Positions 37,785 to 46,145 of a DNA stretch of 64,000 bases are shown here, one piece after another. Position 1 is the first letter of the stretch. Each line of letters starts with the position of its first letter. Position numbers and translations under genes: made by a program. Origin of the DNA: Hydrogenophilales bacterium (GTDB lineage: Bacteria; Pseudomonadota; Gammaproteobacteria; Burkholderiales; Thiobacillaceae); the NCBI GenBank assembly GCA_016719465.1, contig JADJYY010000008.1, forward strand, positions 62,001-126,000, in the 5' to 3' direction. The notes beneath the pieces are model-generated. The model did no database searches. It saw only the letters and a list, made by a program, of their open reading frames with translations, and was not told the origin of the DNA.

Positions 37785-38820
37785 ATGCTCGACACCCTGT
37801 CCCTACTCACCCCCACCGATTTTCCGGCGCTGAAGCGAAGCCGGCTGACCACCCTGCAGGTCAACCTGGGCTACCGCTGCAACCAGAGCTGCCTGCACTG
37901 CCACGTCAACGCCGGCCCGAATCGTACCGAAATGATGGACGAGGCCAATATCGAACTAATCCCACGTGTGCTGGCCGCCCGCGGCCTGTCCACCCTGGAC
38001 CTGACCGGCGGAGCGCCGGAACTGCATCCGCGTTTTCGCTGGCTGGTGGACGCCGCCCGCGCCCTGGGGGTCAAGGTCATCGATCGCTGCAACCTGACCA
38101 TCCTGTCGGAGCCGGGCCAGGACGGACTGGCCGATTTCCTCGCGGTTAACGGCGTGGAAGTGGTGGCCTCGCTGCCCTGTTACCTCGAAGAGAACGTGGA
38201 CGCCCAGCGTGGCAAAGGCGTGTATGACCGCAGCATCGCCGGGCTGAAGCGGCTCAATGCCCTGGGCTACGGCCAACCCGGCGGCGGTCTCTCAAGTCGT
38301 TCGCCGGGCAGCCCCAGGAACGACTTGGCCCCCTCGGGGGGCGGCTCGGGCGATTTTCCCGAGCCGGGGGCGCGGCTAACCCTCAATCTGGTCTACAACC
38401 CCGGCGGCGATCATCTGCCGCCAGCCCAGGCGGGGCTGGAAGCGGCCTACAAGAAAGAACTCCTGGACCGCCACGGCATCGTCTTCAACCGGCTTCTGAC
38501 CATCGCCAACATGCCCATCCTGCGCTTCGGCAGCACGCTGCTTTCCAGGGGCCGCTTCCACGACTACCTGGCTTTGCTCAAGATCAGCCACAACCCCGAC
38601 AACCTGGCCGGCGTCATGTGCCGGGAACTGGTGAGCGTGGACTGGCGCGGCCGGCTTTACGACTGCGACTTCAACCAGATGCTGGGGCCTGCCCGTGCAG
38701 GGTCCGGCAACTCTGGCTGACATGCTGAACGCTGATTTGACCGACCTGCCCATCCGCGTGGCCGAGCACTGCTACGGCTGCACCGCCGGCCAGGGCAGCG
38801 GCTGCGGCGGGGCGCTGGAC
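37785..38820 (+). pseudogene. arsS: ArsS-type radical SAM protein (arsenosugar biosynthesis), frameshifted near the 3' end and carrying an insert
   Basis: The frame from 37785 has the radical SAM motif CNQSCLHCH (Cys 32, 36, 39), DLTGGAPELHPRF, and the ArsS region LTLNLVYNPGGDHLPPAQ. The C-terminal motif CYGCTAGQGSGCGGAL is in another frame (about 38770-38817). The frame is lost at GGGG (38684-38687), where one G fewer restores DCDFNQMLGLPVQGPATLAD. As written, the first frame ends at 38720. About 33 residues (38273-38375), coded by hairpin-forming DNA, interrupt LNALGYG...RLTLNLVYNPGG. ArsS makes the deoxyadenosyl-arsenic bond in arsenosugars. It is called broken here, but an assembly error is quite possible. 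Confidence 0.85.
38269..38376. repeat. Hairpin-rich insert inside arsS
   Basis: Three inverted repeats follow one another: AAGTCGTTC/GAACGACTT (about 38295-38326), ccccctcggggg (about 38328-38341) and GGCTCGGG/CCCGAGCC (about 38342-38364). The middle one resembles the ccccccctcgggggg hairpin after the zinc porin gene (19093-19111). The block is in frame and about 100 bp long. Confidence 0.7.
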
Positions 38821-38911
38821 GCGCGGGGGGGCGGGGGGGGGGGGGCCGGCGCCCCGGCCCCCCCCGGGGGGGGGGGGCCGGGGGCGGCCCGGCCGGCGGG
38901 CCCCCCCCCGG
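38820..38911. other. 92-base tract without A or T (probable assembly or base-calling artefact)
   Basis: From 38820 to 38911 every base is G or C, with runs of up to 13 G and 9 C. It begins right after the last conserved motif of ArsS and ends 20 bases before recognisable FAD-oxidoreductase sequence. No other part of the window looks like it. A natural sequence of this kind is unlikely; a collapsed junction is more probable. Confidence 0.75.
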
Positions 38912-38930
38912 AGGGCGCGCAGCGCACCCG

Positions 38931-40424
38931 AGAGACTGGGACAACTGGCGGAAACCCGGCCGCTTCGACCGCAACCTCATCGTCATCGGCGCCGGCGCCG
39001 GCGGCCTGGTGACGGCCTACATCGCCGCCGCCGTGAAGGCGAAGGTGACCCTGGTCGAAGGCCACCGCATGGGCGGCGACTGCCTCAACACCGGCTGCGT
39101 GCCCTCCAAGGCCCTGATCCGCGCCGCCCGCCTGCTGGCGGACCTGCGCCGGGCCGGGGAATTCGGCATCGTCAGCGAGCCGCCCCGGGTGGATTTCGCC
39201 GCCGTCATGGACCGGGTACGCTCGGTGATCCGCCAGGTGGAGCCCCACGATTCGGTGGAGCGCTACACCGCCCTGGGGGTGGAGGTGATCCGGGGCCACG
39301 CCCGGCTGACCTCCCCCTGGACCGTGGCGATCAATACCGACGAAGGCCCGCGCAGCCTCTCCGCACGGGCCATCGTCCTGGCCACCGGCGCAGCGCCGGT
39401 CATTCCCGACATTCCCGGCATCGAAAACGTGCGCCACGTCACCTCGGACACGGTCTGGTCCCTGGACACCCTGCCCGGGCGCCTGGCGGTGCTGGGTGGC
39501 GGCCCCATCGGCTGCGAGCTGGCCCAGGCCTTCGCCGGGCTGGGCAGCCGGGTCACCCTGGTGGCCCGCTCCGGCCTGCTGGGCAAGGAAGACCCGGACG
39601 CCGTCGCGCGGGTGGAACAGGGCCTGGCCGCCGACGGCGTCCGCCTGCTCAAGGGGAGCGACCCCTTGCGCTGCGAGGTGGTGGATGGGGAGCAGCGTCT
39701 GATCGTGGGCGGCAAGGAGGGCAAAGAGGGCGAGGAGGCGATCCCCTTCGACGTCCTGCTCTGCGCCACCGGCCGCAAGGCCCGGGTGGAAGGCTTCGGC
39801 CTGGAGGAACTGGGCATTCCCCTGACCAAGGCCGGCACCATCGAGGTGAATGAATTCCTGCAAACCCGCCACCCCAGCCTCTACGCCTGTGGCGACGCCG
39901 CCGGGCCGTTCCAGTTCACCCACGCCGCCGCCCATCAGGCCTGGTACGCGGCGGTCAACGCCCTGTTCTCCGGAATACTCGGCCCCATCGGGTGCTTCAA
40001 GGCGGACTACCGGGTCATGCCCCGGGTCACCTTCACCCGTCCCGAGGTGGCGCGGGTGGGCCTCAACGAAACCGAGGCCAAGGCCCGGGGCATTGCCCAT
40101 GAAATCACCCGCTACGACCTGGCCGACCTGGACCGGGCCATCACCGACGGCGCCGCCCACGGCTTCGTCCAGGTAATCACCCCCCCCGGCAAGGACCGCA
40201 TCCTGGGCGTCACCATCGTCGGCGAGCACGCCGGCGAACTGCTGGCGGAATTCACCCTGGCCATGAAGCACGGTCTGGGACTCAACAAGATTCTGGGCAC
40301 CCTCCACCCCTACCCCACCTGGAGCGAGGCGGCCAAGTACGCCGCCGGGGAATGGAAGCGCGCCCACGCCCCCCGGGGCTTGCTGGCCTGGCTGGAACGT
40401 TTCCACGCCTGGCGGCGGGGATAA
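38931..40424 (+). CDS. FAD-dependent pyridine nucleotide-disulfide oxidoreductase (mercuric-reductase-like), 5' end damaged
   Basis: Recognisable sequence begins about 38931 with RDWDNWRKPGRFDRNLIVIG, then the FAD motif GAGAGGLVTAYIAA, the redox-active disulfide GGDCLNTGCVPSKALIRAA, the NAD motif LAVLGGGPIGCELAQAFAG and YACGDAAGPFQFTHAAAHQA. The C-terminal dimer domain with HPYPTWSEAAKYAAG is intact. The N-terminal RKPGRFDRN extension is found when this domain follows a TVP38/TMEM64 protein. Here the upstream part is replaced by the G/C-only tract, so the true start cannot be told; the first start codon in the clean part is GTG at 39009. Its substrate in arsenosugar clusters is unknown. Confidence 0.85.
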   Translation, partial: RDWDNWRKPGRFDRNLIVIGAGAGGLVTAYIAAAVKAKVTLVEGHRMGGDCLNTGCVPSKALIRAARLLADLRRAGEFGIVSEPPRVDFAAVMDRVRSVIRQVEPHDSVERYTALGVEVIRGHARLTSPWTVAINTDEGPRSLSARAIVLATGAAPVIPDIPGIENVRHVTSDTVWSLDTLPGRLAVLGGGPIGCELAQAFAGLGSRVTLVARSGLLGKEDPDAVARVEQGLAADGVRLLKGSDPLRCEVVDGEQRLIVGGKEGKEGEEAIPFDVLLCATGRKARVEGFGLEELGIPLTKAGTIEVNEFLQTRHPSLYACGDAAGPFQFTHAAAHQAWYAAVNALFSGILGPIGCFKADYRVMPRVTFTRPEVARVGLNETEAKARGIAHEITRYDLADLDRAITDGAAHGFVQVITPPGKDRILGVTIVGEHAGELLAEFTLAMKHGLGLNKILGTLHPYPTWSEAAKYAAGEWKRAHAPRGLLAWLERFHAWRRG

Positions 40425-40438
40425 CTTTAGGAGCGACC

Positions 40439-40666
40439 ATGCGATTCATCGACGACATCCCCCTGCCCCTGCTGATCGCCGTGGCGCTGCTCATGCTGGG
40501 CGCCCCCTTCGCGCCCGAGCCCCACCTGGTGGAAAAGGCCCGCATGCTGGCCGAAGGCACCCTTACCCGCCCCATCGACATCTTCGATGTGTTCTGGCAC
40601 CTGCTGCCGGCGGGGCTGCTGGCGGTAAAGATCGCCAGAATGAACCGCCGCAACTCGGAGAAGTGA
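40439..40666 (+). CDS. Small membrane protein of unknown function (often labelled RND transporter)
   Basis: A 75-residue protein from 40439 after TAGGAG. The N-terminal helix IPLPLLIAVALLMLGAPFAP and a second hydrophobic stretch IDIFDVFWHLLPAGLLAVKI would give two membrane segments, with a basic C-terminus (RMNRRNSEK). I recall short proteins of this kind being labelled RND transporter in databases, although they are far too small to be one. It follows the oxidoreductase by 14 bases and is probably cotranscribed. Confidence 0.6.
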   Translation: MRFIDDIPLPLLIAVALLMLGAPFAPEPHLVEKARMLAEGTLTRPIDIFDVFWHLLPAGLLAVKIARMNRRNSEK

Positions 40667-40760
40667 GGGTGGCGGCGAGCATGGCCTAGTCATGCTTGCG
40701 GGTGATAGGGTTTTGCCGCGACTATTTGAAGGACTACATGCGTAACCCAGGAGGTGGCAA

Positions 40761-40967
40761 ATGACGGCCAAGGTGGATGAAAAACCAAGTGCCAAGAGCA
40801 TCCTGCGCGAGGTGATCGAGGCACAGCCCGATGACGCCAGCTACGAGGAGATCATGCGCGAGCTGGCCTTCGAGCGCATGGTCGAGCGCGGTCTGGCCGA
40901 CGCGCGCGCCGGGCGCAGCGTGGACCACGAAGAGGCGCTGCGGAGAATCCGTGCATGGCGCAACTGA
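40761..40967 (+). CDS. Antitoxin of a RelE/ParE-type module
   Basis: A 68-residue acidic protein: SILREVIEAQPDDASYEEI, then MRELAFERMVERGLADARA and a C-terminal HEEALRRIRAWRN. This helical pattern is that of small antitoxins without an obvious DNA-binding domain that precede RelE/ParE toxins. The toxin gene starts 13 bases before its stop. It is preceded by a Shine-Dalgarno AGGAGG. Confidence 0.8.
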   Translation: MTAKVDEKPSAKSILREVIEAQPDDASYEEIMRELAFERMVERGLADARAGRSVDHEEALRRIRAWRN

Positions 40968-41254
40968 GGTGGACGGTGGAAGCGCTGGATTGGCTGGAGG
41001 ATATCTACCGCTATATCGCTACGGACAATCCCGGTGCGGCCGCGAAGGTCATCGACGGCATTGTCGCGAAGGCGGGGTTGCTGATGCGCTTTCCCGATAT
41101 CGGCAGCCGTTTGCGCACCGTTCCAGAGGGCGATGTGCGCATGGTCCTGTACGGTCATTACCGCCTCGTCTATCTGCATCGCGGCGATGAAGAGATCGTC
41201 GAGGTTCTCGGGGTATTCCACGGCGCGCTGGACATCGACAGGTACCTGCCATGA
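40955..41254 (+). CDS. RelE/ParE-family toxin
   Basis: A 99-residue protein: the N-terminus LRWTVEALDWLEDIYRYIAT, then RFPDIGSRLRTVPEGDVRMV and YGHYRLVYLHRGDEEIVEVL are the typical ParE/RelE fold elements. It may act on gyrase (ParE) or mRNA (RelE); the sequence looks more like ParE. It is coupled to the antitoxin by overlap. The pair separates the ArsS/oxidoreductase genes from the glycosyltransferase genes. Confidence 0.85.
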   Translation: MAQLRWTVEALDWLEDIYRYIATDNPGAAAKVIDGIVAKAGLLMRFPDIGSRLRTVPEGDVRMVLYGHYRLVYLHRGDEEIVEVLGVFHGALDIDRYLP

Positions 41255-41275
41255 AAGCCCACCCGTTCTACAGGA

Positions 41276-41812
41276 CTACGACGACCCTCCACCCCCGCGC
41301 CGCAGCCGCCAGGCCACCAGGGCCAGGGCGAGGTAGTTGAGCGCCAGGAACCAGGGCGTGTTCCAGGCCAGGCCGTCGAAACCCTCCCGGGTGATGGGGT
41401 ACAGCACCGGTGCCGGGTAGAACTCGGCGGAGTGGGTGAACACGTCGATGACGATGTGCAGCCACCAGCCCGCCAGGACCAGGCCGACGCGCCGGCGCCA
41501 GGGCCACAGCAGCAGGGTGACGGCGCCGGCGATGAGGGCGCTGTGCAGGATGCAGTGCAGATGGTGGGCCACCTCCCCCACCCAGAAGGGCATGGCCGGC
41601 TCTCCGCCCGGCTGGGCGATGGCGTAGTCCAGCAGGGCCTGGGCGGAGCCGCCGCCGAAAGCCGCCCAGGCCAGCACCGGCGCCAGGTGGGCCACGTCCG
41701 GCAGTACCGACAGACTCACCGCGGCGACCGCCTGAGGGCGGGTCACCGGGTGACGTCGGGCCAGCCAGCGAATACCGAGGCCGGCCCAGAGACCGTGGGC
41801 GAGGATGTCCAT
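41276..41812 (-). CDS. Membrane protein of the YdjM/YbcI (DUF457-like) metal-dependent hydrolase family
   Basis: A 178-residue inner-membrane protein with about four helices. MDILAHGLWAGLGIRW, LSVLPDVAHLAPVLAW, VAHHLHCILHSALIAG and WWLHIVIDVFTHSAEFYP place conserved His and Asp residues at the ends of helices, as in the family. The family is said to include hydrolases but no substrate is firmly known. It is the only minus-strand gene between the TA pair and the glycosyltransferases, from which it diverges. Confidence 0.75.
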   Translation of the reverse strand: MDILAHGLWAGLGIRWLARRHPVTRPQAVAAVSLSVLPDVAHLAPVLAWAAFGGGSAQALLDYAIAQPGGEPAMPFWVGEVAHHLHCILHSALIAGAVTLLLWPWRRRVGLVLAGWWLHIVIDVFTHSAEFYPAPVLYPITREGFDGLAWNTPWFLALNYLALALVAWRLRRGGGGSS

Positions 41813-41901
41813 ACCTGCATTGTTGGACGCCGGCGGGAAAAATCCACCTTTCCGCCCGCATTTTTCGCCATCATCCGCCTTGCCCCATCGCTCACCCCGC
41901 C

Positions 41902-42591
41902 ATGCGCCTGTCCATCATCCTGCCCACCCTGAACGAGTCGGACGGCATCGCCGACGCCCTGGCGACCCTGCAAGCCTTGCGCCGGGCGGGCCACGAGGTG
42001 ATCGTGGCCGACGGCGGCAGCGCCGACGGCACGCCTTCCCTGGCCACGCCCCTGGCGGACCGGGTGATCGCCGCGCCCCGGGGCCGGGCTCGGCAGATGA
42101 ACGCGGGGGCGGCGGCGGCGAGCGGCGACGCTCTCCTCTTCCTGCATGCCGACACCCGCTTGCCCGAGGGCGCGGCGGAGCGCGTCGCCGGGGCCCTGGT
42201 GGACCATGCCTGGGGCCGCTTCGACGTGGCCATCCAGGGTCGGCCGGCCCTGCTGGGCGTGGTGGCGGCCATGATGAACCTGCGCTCCCGTCTCACCGGC
42301 ATCGCCACCGGCGACCAGGCGATCTTCGTCACCCGCGCCGCCTTCGACGCCGTGGGCGGCTACCCGGACCAGCCCCTGATGGAGGACATCGAGCTGTCGA
42401 AGCGCCTGAAACACCTGGGTCCGCCGGCCTGCCTCGCGGACAAGGCGATCACCTCCGGCCGGCGCTGGGAACGCCACGGCGTCGGGCGCATCATTCTGCT
42501 CATGTGGCGGTTGCGCTTCGACTACTGGCGCGGCGTGCCGGCGGAACGGCTGGCGCGGCGCTACGACCCGGACGTGAGCCGCGAACGATGA
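41902..42591 (+). CDS. TIGR04283-type family 2 glycosyltransferase (arsenosugar cluster)
   Basis: A 229-residue GT-A enzyme: LSIILPTLNESDGIADAL at the N-terminus, VIVADGGSADGT with the nucleotide-binding DG, ALLFLHADTRLPEGA with the HAD (DxD-equivalent), and GDQAIFVTRAAFDAVGGYP. This matches the TIGR04283 group that accompanies ArsS. It would add a sugar unit to an arsenosugar or related product. Its stop overlaps the start of the next enzyme (ATGA at 42588). Confidence 0.88.
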   Translation: MRLSIILPTLNESDGIADALATLQALRRAGHEVIVADGGSADGTPSLATPLADRVIAAPRGRARQMNAGAAAASGDALLFLHADTRLPEGAAERVAGALVDHAWGRFDVAIQGRPALLGVVAAMMNLRSRLTGIATGDQAIFVTRAAFDAVGGYPDQPLMEDIELSKRLKHLGPPACLADKAITSGRRWERHGVGRIILLMWRLRFDYWRGVPAERLARRYDPDVSRER

Positions 42592-43208
42592 AACCCGTGC
42601 GCATCCTGGTGTTCGCCAAGGCCCCCCTGCCCGGCCGGGTGAAGACCCGGCTGATCCCGGCCCTGGGGGCGGAGGGGGCCGCAAGGCTGGCCCGCCGCCT
42701 TCTTGATTTGGCCCTGGCGCGGGCGCGGGCGGCGGCCGTGGGCCCGGTGGAGCTGTGCATGAGTCCCGGGCCGGGCTACCCCGACTGGGCGGGCATCCCC
42801 CTGCCGCCCGACATCGATACCCGCGACCAGGGCGACGGCGACCTGGGCGAACGCATGGCCCGGGCCGCGAAACGCCACATCGACAATGGCGAGTCGGTGC
42901 TGTTGACCGGTACCGACTGCCCCGGCCTGGACGCCGTCCGCCTGCGCGCCGCCGTCGCCCGGCTGGCGGACCACGACGCCGTCCTCCATCCCGCCGAGGA
43001 CGGCGGCTACCCTCTGCTGGGCCTCAACGTCTTCCATCCTAGCCTGTTCGCCGACATGCCCTGGAGTACCCCGGCCGTGGCCCGTCTGACGCTGGAACGC
43101 ATGGCGGCCCTGGGCTGGCGGGTAGGGGTGGGGGAGACGCTGCGCGACATCGACACCCCGGAGGATCTGGTCCAGGCTGGCTCGATACCGGGATTTGCGC
43201 TTGAATGA
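42588..43208 (+). CDS. TIGR04282-type nucleotidyl/glycosyltransferase (arsenosugar cluster)
   Basis: A 206-residue enzyme of the MobA-like group. VRILVFAKAPLPGRVKTRL is the nucleotide-binding start; VLLTGTDCPGLDAVRLRAAV and AVLHPAEDGGYPLLGL are the acidic metal-binding motifs. TIGR04282 genes accompany TIGR04283 and ArsS. It overlaps the genes on both sides by 4 bases, so the TIGR04283-TIGR04282-ATP-grasp set is one translation-coupled unit. The exact donor substrate is not known. Confidence 0.88.
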   Translation: MKPVRILVFAKAPLPGRVKTRLIPALGAEGAARLARRLLDLALARARAAAVGPVELCMSPGPGYPDWAGIPLPPDIDTRDQGDGDLGERMARAAKRHIDNGESVLLTGTDCPGLDAVRLRAAVARLADHDAVLHPAEDGGYPLLGLNVFHPSLFADMPWSTPAVARLTLERMAALGWRVGVGETLRDIDTPEDLVQAGSIPGFALE

Positions 43209-44548
43209 TGACCGTGATGCACGCCCGCGCCATGCCCGATTCCCCCACCCTGGTCCTGTTCAATTACGACTGGGACCGCGCCGGATTTGCTCGCTGGCGG
43301 GAGCATTTCCCCGTGGACGGCGCCGGCTTCGACCTGTTCAGCTTTCCCAGCAACCTGCGCCTGGCGGGCTTCGACCTGGAGCGCTTCGTCGATCGCCTGG
43401 CGCGCCGGGCCCGGCGCCGGGGCTGGCGGGGCGTGACGTCCAACCACGAGCAATTCGGCGCCCTGGCGGCGGCCCTGCTGGCGGAGCGCATGGGCTGGCC
43501 GGGCACGCCCGTGGCGGCGGTGCTGGCCTGCCAGCACAAGCTCCATGCTCGCCGCGTGCTGGAAGAGGTGGCGCCGGAAGCGAACGTGCCCTTCCAGCCC
43601 TTGCCCACCCGCTACGGCGAGCCCATTCCGGAGGGCCTGGCCTATCCCCGCTTCGCCAAGCCGGTGAAGGCCGCTTTCTCGGTGCTGGCGCGGGTGGTGC
43701 GCGGCCGGGAGGACCTGGCCGCCCTGACCCGTTTCTCCTTCTGGGAGTTGTGGGTGATCCGCCACCTGGTGGAACCCTTCGAGCGGGTGGCGCGCCAGCG
43801 CCTGCCCCAGGCGGGCAGCGCCCACCGCATGCTGCTGGAACAACCTGCCGGCGGCCGCCAGTACAACCTGGATGGCTACGTGTTCAAGGGCGAGTTGCGG
43901 CCCCTGGGGGTGGTGGAATCGGTGATGTATCCGGGCACCCAGGCCTTCATGCGCTTCGTCTATCCCTGCGCCCTGCCGGATGCCGCCCGGGACCGGGCCA
44001 TCGACGTGGCGCGCCGTTTCCTGGCCGCCGTGGGCTTCGACCATGGTCTGTTCAACATGGAGTTCTTCCACGACCCGGCCAGCGACCGGCTCACGGTGAT
44101 CGAATTCAACCCGCGCATGGCGGCCCAGTTTTCCGACCTCTACCTGCGGGTGGACGGCCTGGACCTGCACCGGGTGGCCCTGGAACTGGCCCACGGCCGG
44201 GACCCCGCCGTCCTGCCCCGGGCCGTGCCCGGCGCCGGGGTGGCGGCCAGCTTCGTCTATCGCAGCTTCGACCCGGCGACCCGTCCGCCCATGCCCGGCC
44301 TGGCCCGGCGCCACGCCCTGGCGCGGGCCTTCCCGGACGCCCTGCTGTTTTCCTTCCCCAAGACGCCGGGCCAGATCGCCCGGGATTTCAAATGGCTGGG
44401 CAGCTACCGCTACGGCATCCTGCACCTGGGCGGGCGCGATGCCGGCGATCTGGCGGCCCGCTGCCTCGCCGCCAGCGAGTTGCTGGGCTGGGCGCCCACT
44501 TGCGGAACGCCGGACGGGGTGGCCGCGACCAAGCCTGTCCCCGCCTGA
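43205..44548 (+). CDS. ATP-grasp domain protein of unknown function
   Basis: A 447-residue protein (start at 43205 or at one of the later ATGs, 43217 or 43232). The middle shows an ATP-grasp fold: ARRVLEEVAPEANVPFQPLP, YPRFAKPVKAAFSVLARVVR (ATP-binding lysine region), GGRQYNLDGYVFKGELRPLG and the metal-binding VIEFNPRMAAQFSDLYLRV. The N-terminal part (LFNYDWDRAGFARWREHFPV) is not a domain I know. ATP-grasp enzymes join a carboxylate to an amine or thiol through an acyl phosphate. It lies between the two arsenosugar-type transferases and egtD, so it may ligate an amino acid to a metalloid or thiol metabolite. That is inference. Confidence 0.8.
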   Translation: MMTVMHARAMPDSPTLVLFNYDWDRAGFARWREHFPVDGAGFDLFSFPSNLRLAGFDLERFVDRLARRARRRGWRGVTSNHEQFGALAAALLAERMGWPGTPVAAVLACQHKLHARRVLEEVAPEANVPFQPLPTRYGEPIPEGLAYPRFAKPVKAAFSVLARVVRGREDLAALTRFSFWELWVIRHLVEPFERVARQRLPQAGSAHRMLLEQPAGGRQYNLDGYVFKGELRPLGVVESVMYPGTQAFMRFVYPCALPDAARDRAIDVARRFLAAVGFDHGLFNMEFFHDPASDRLTVIEFNPRMAAQFSDLYLRVDGLDLHRVALELAHGRDPAVLPRAVPGAGVAASFVYRSFDPATRPPMPGLARRHALARAFPDALLFSFPKTPGQIARDFKWLGSYRYGILHLGGRDAGDLAARCLAASELLGWAPTCGTPDGVAATKPVPA

Positions 44549-44564
44549 TTCCTGGAGTCCCGCC

Positions 44565-46121
44565 ATGACCCGACCCATGTCCGCACCACGCATCCTGCTT
44601 CTGGCCGCCATCGCCTTCCTGCTGGCCGGCTGCGGCCCCATGTCCGCCCAGAACCCCGGCGGCGCCTACAGCCCGGTGAATGCGGTGGCCGAGGAGGGCG
44701 AGGCCCACCTGCTGCTCGGCGGCGCGGATGTGGTGGCCTATTTCACCGAGGGGGCCTATCGCCCGGGCCGCCCCGAGTTCAGCAGCCGGCATGAAGGCGT
44801 CACCCTGCGTTTCGCCAGCGCCGAGCACCAGGTCCTGTTCGACCAGGTGCCGGCGAAATACCTGCCCCGGTTCGGCGGCTACTGCACGAACGGCATCGCC
44901 TACGGCATCCCCTGGGGCGGCGACGCCGGCACCTGGAAGATCATCGACGGCAAGCTCTACATCTTCGGCGGCCAGGCCTCGAAGGACGCCTTCGAGCTGG
45001 ACGAGGCCGGTAACCTGGCCCTGGCCGAGCGCTACTGGCGCGAGGAGGTGGCCGGCGGCAACAGCTTCCTGCAACGGGCGAAGCGCCTGGTGCTGCGGGT
45101 GCCTCACTACAAGAGCGGCGAAGAGTTGGCCCAAGCTGCGGCCAAGGCCCGGCCGGCAGGCGGGGGGCTCGTGAACGCGCCGCGCCTGATCCAGGTCAGC
45201 GCCGAGGATCCGGCAGCGATCCGGGCCGAGCTCATCGCCGGCCTGCAAGCCCCCCGCCCCGCCCTGTCTCCCAAGTTCCTCTACGACGCCCTCGGTTCCC
45301 GCCTGTTCGCGGCCATCACCGAGCTGCCGGAGTACTACCCCACCCGCACCGAGGCGGCCATCTTCGACGCCCACCTGGACGCCATGGCCGCCGTCCTGGG
45401 CCCGGCGCCCATATTGGTGGAACTGGGCGCCGGCAACTGCGAGAAGGCCGCGCGCCTGTTCGGCGCCCTGGCGGTGCGGCGCTACGTGGCGGTGGACATC
45501 TCCGCCGACTACCTGCTGGCCGCCCTGGACCGGCTGCAATACGAGCACCCGGCCATGGACATGCTGGGAGTGGGCCTGGATTTTTCCGATGCCCTCGATT
45601 TGCCCGCCGAGGTGGGCCCCGGCCCCCGCCTGCTGTTCTATCCCGGCTCCAGCATCGGCAACTTTTCCCCGGACCAGGCCCTGGCCTTCCTGCGACGCAT
45701 GCATGCCGCCTGCGCCGGCGGCCGGCTGCTCATCGGCGTGGACCTGGTGAAGCCCAGCGAGGTGCTGGAACCCGCCTACGACGACGCCCTGGGGGTGACG
45801 GCGGCCTTCAATCGCAACCTGCTGCCGCACCTGAACCGCCTCATCGGCGCCGACTTTGCCCTGGCGGACTGGCGCCACGTGGCCTTCTTCAACGCCCGGG
45901 AATCCCGCATCGAGATGCACCTGGAGGCGGCACGGGATGCCACGGTGCGCTGGCCCGGCGGCGAGCGCCGCTTCGCCGCCGGCGAGCGCATCCACACCGA
46001 GAACTCCTACAAGTGGCGCCTGGAGGATTTCGCCGACCTGCTGACGGCGGCGGGCTTCCGCAACCCCCGTTCCTGGCGCGACGGGCGGGACTGGTTCGCG
46101 GTGTTCGCGGCGGAGGCGTGA
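44565..46121 (+). CDS. YHS-domain lipoprotein fused (perhaps by a frame error) to EgtD histidine methyltransferase
   Basis: The 518-residue frame joins two proteins. Residues 1-202 are a lipoprotein (LAAIAFLLAGCGPMS) with a YHS domain, a fold known for metal binding: LGGADVVAYFTEGAYRPG, then FGGYCTNGIAYG. Residues 203-518 are EgtD: LSPKFLYDALGSRLFAAITE, LVELGAGNCEKAARLF (SAM site), FYPGSSIGNFSPDQALAFL and FNARESRIEMHLEA. EgtD trimethylates histidine to hercynine in the cytoplasm, which does not fit a lipoprotein signal. At the junction, six G (45162-45167) precede CTCGTGA; with five, the YHS gene would end at TGA overlapping a GTG start at 45171. Two coupled genes are more likely. Confidence 0.85.
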   Translation: MTRPMSAPRILLLAAIAFLLAGCGPMSAQNPGGAYSPVNAVAEEGEAHLLLGGADVVAYFTEGAYRPGRPEFSSRHEGVTLRFASAEHQVLFDQVPAKYLPRFGGYCTNGIAYGIPWGGDAGTWKIIDGKLYIFGGQASKDAFELDEAGNLALAERYWREEVAGGNSFLQRAKRLVLRVPHYKSGEELAQAAAKARPAGGGLVNAPRLIQVSAEDPAAIRAELIAGLQAPRPALSPKFLYDALGSRLFAAITELPEYYPTRTEAAIFDAHLDAMAAVLGPAPILVELGAGNCEKAARLFGALAVRRYVAVDISADYLLAALDRLQYEHPAMDMLGVGLDFSDALDLPAEVGPGPRLLFYPGSSIGNFSPDQALAFLRRMHAACAGGRLLIGVDLVKPSEVLEPAYDDALGVTAAFNRNLLPHLNRLIGADFALADWRHVAFFNARESRIEMHLEAARDATVRWPGGERRFAAGERIHTENSYKWRLEDFADLLTAAGFRNPRSWRDGRDWFAVFAAEA

Positions 46122-46145
46122 ATGGGGCTGGCGATCCTCTTGCCC

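Noticed and set aside
41902..43208. One of the two transferases as SenB
   Set aside because: Both have GT-A/MobA-like motifs (TIGR04283 and TIGR04282), not the GT-B plan expected for the selenosugar synthase.
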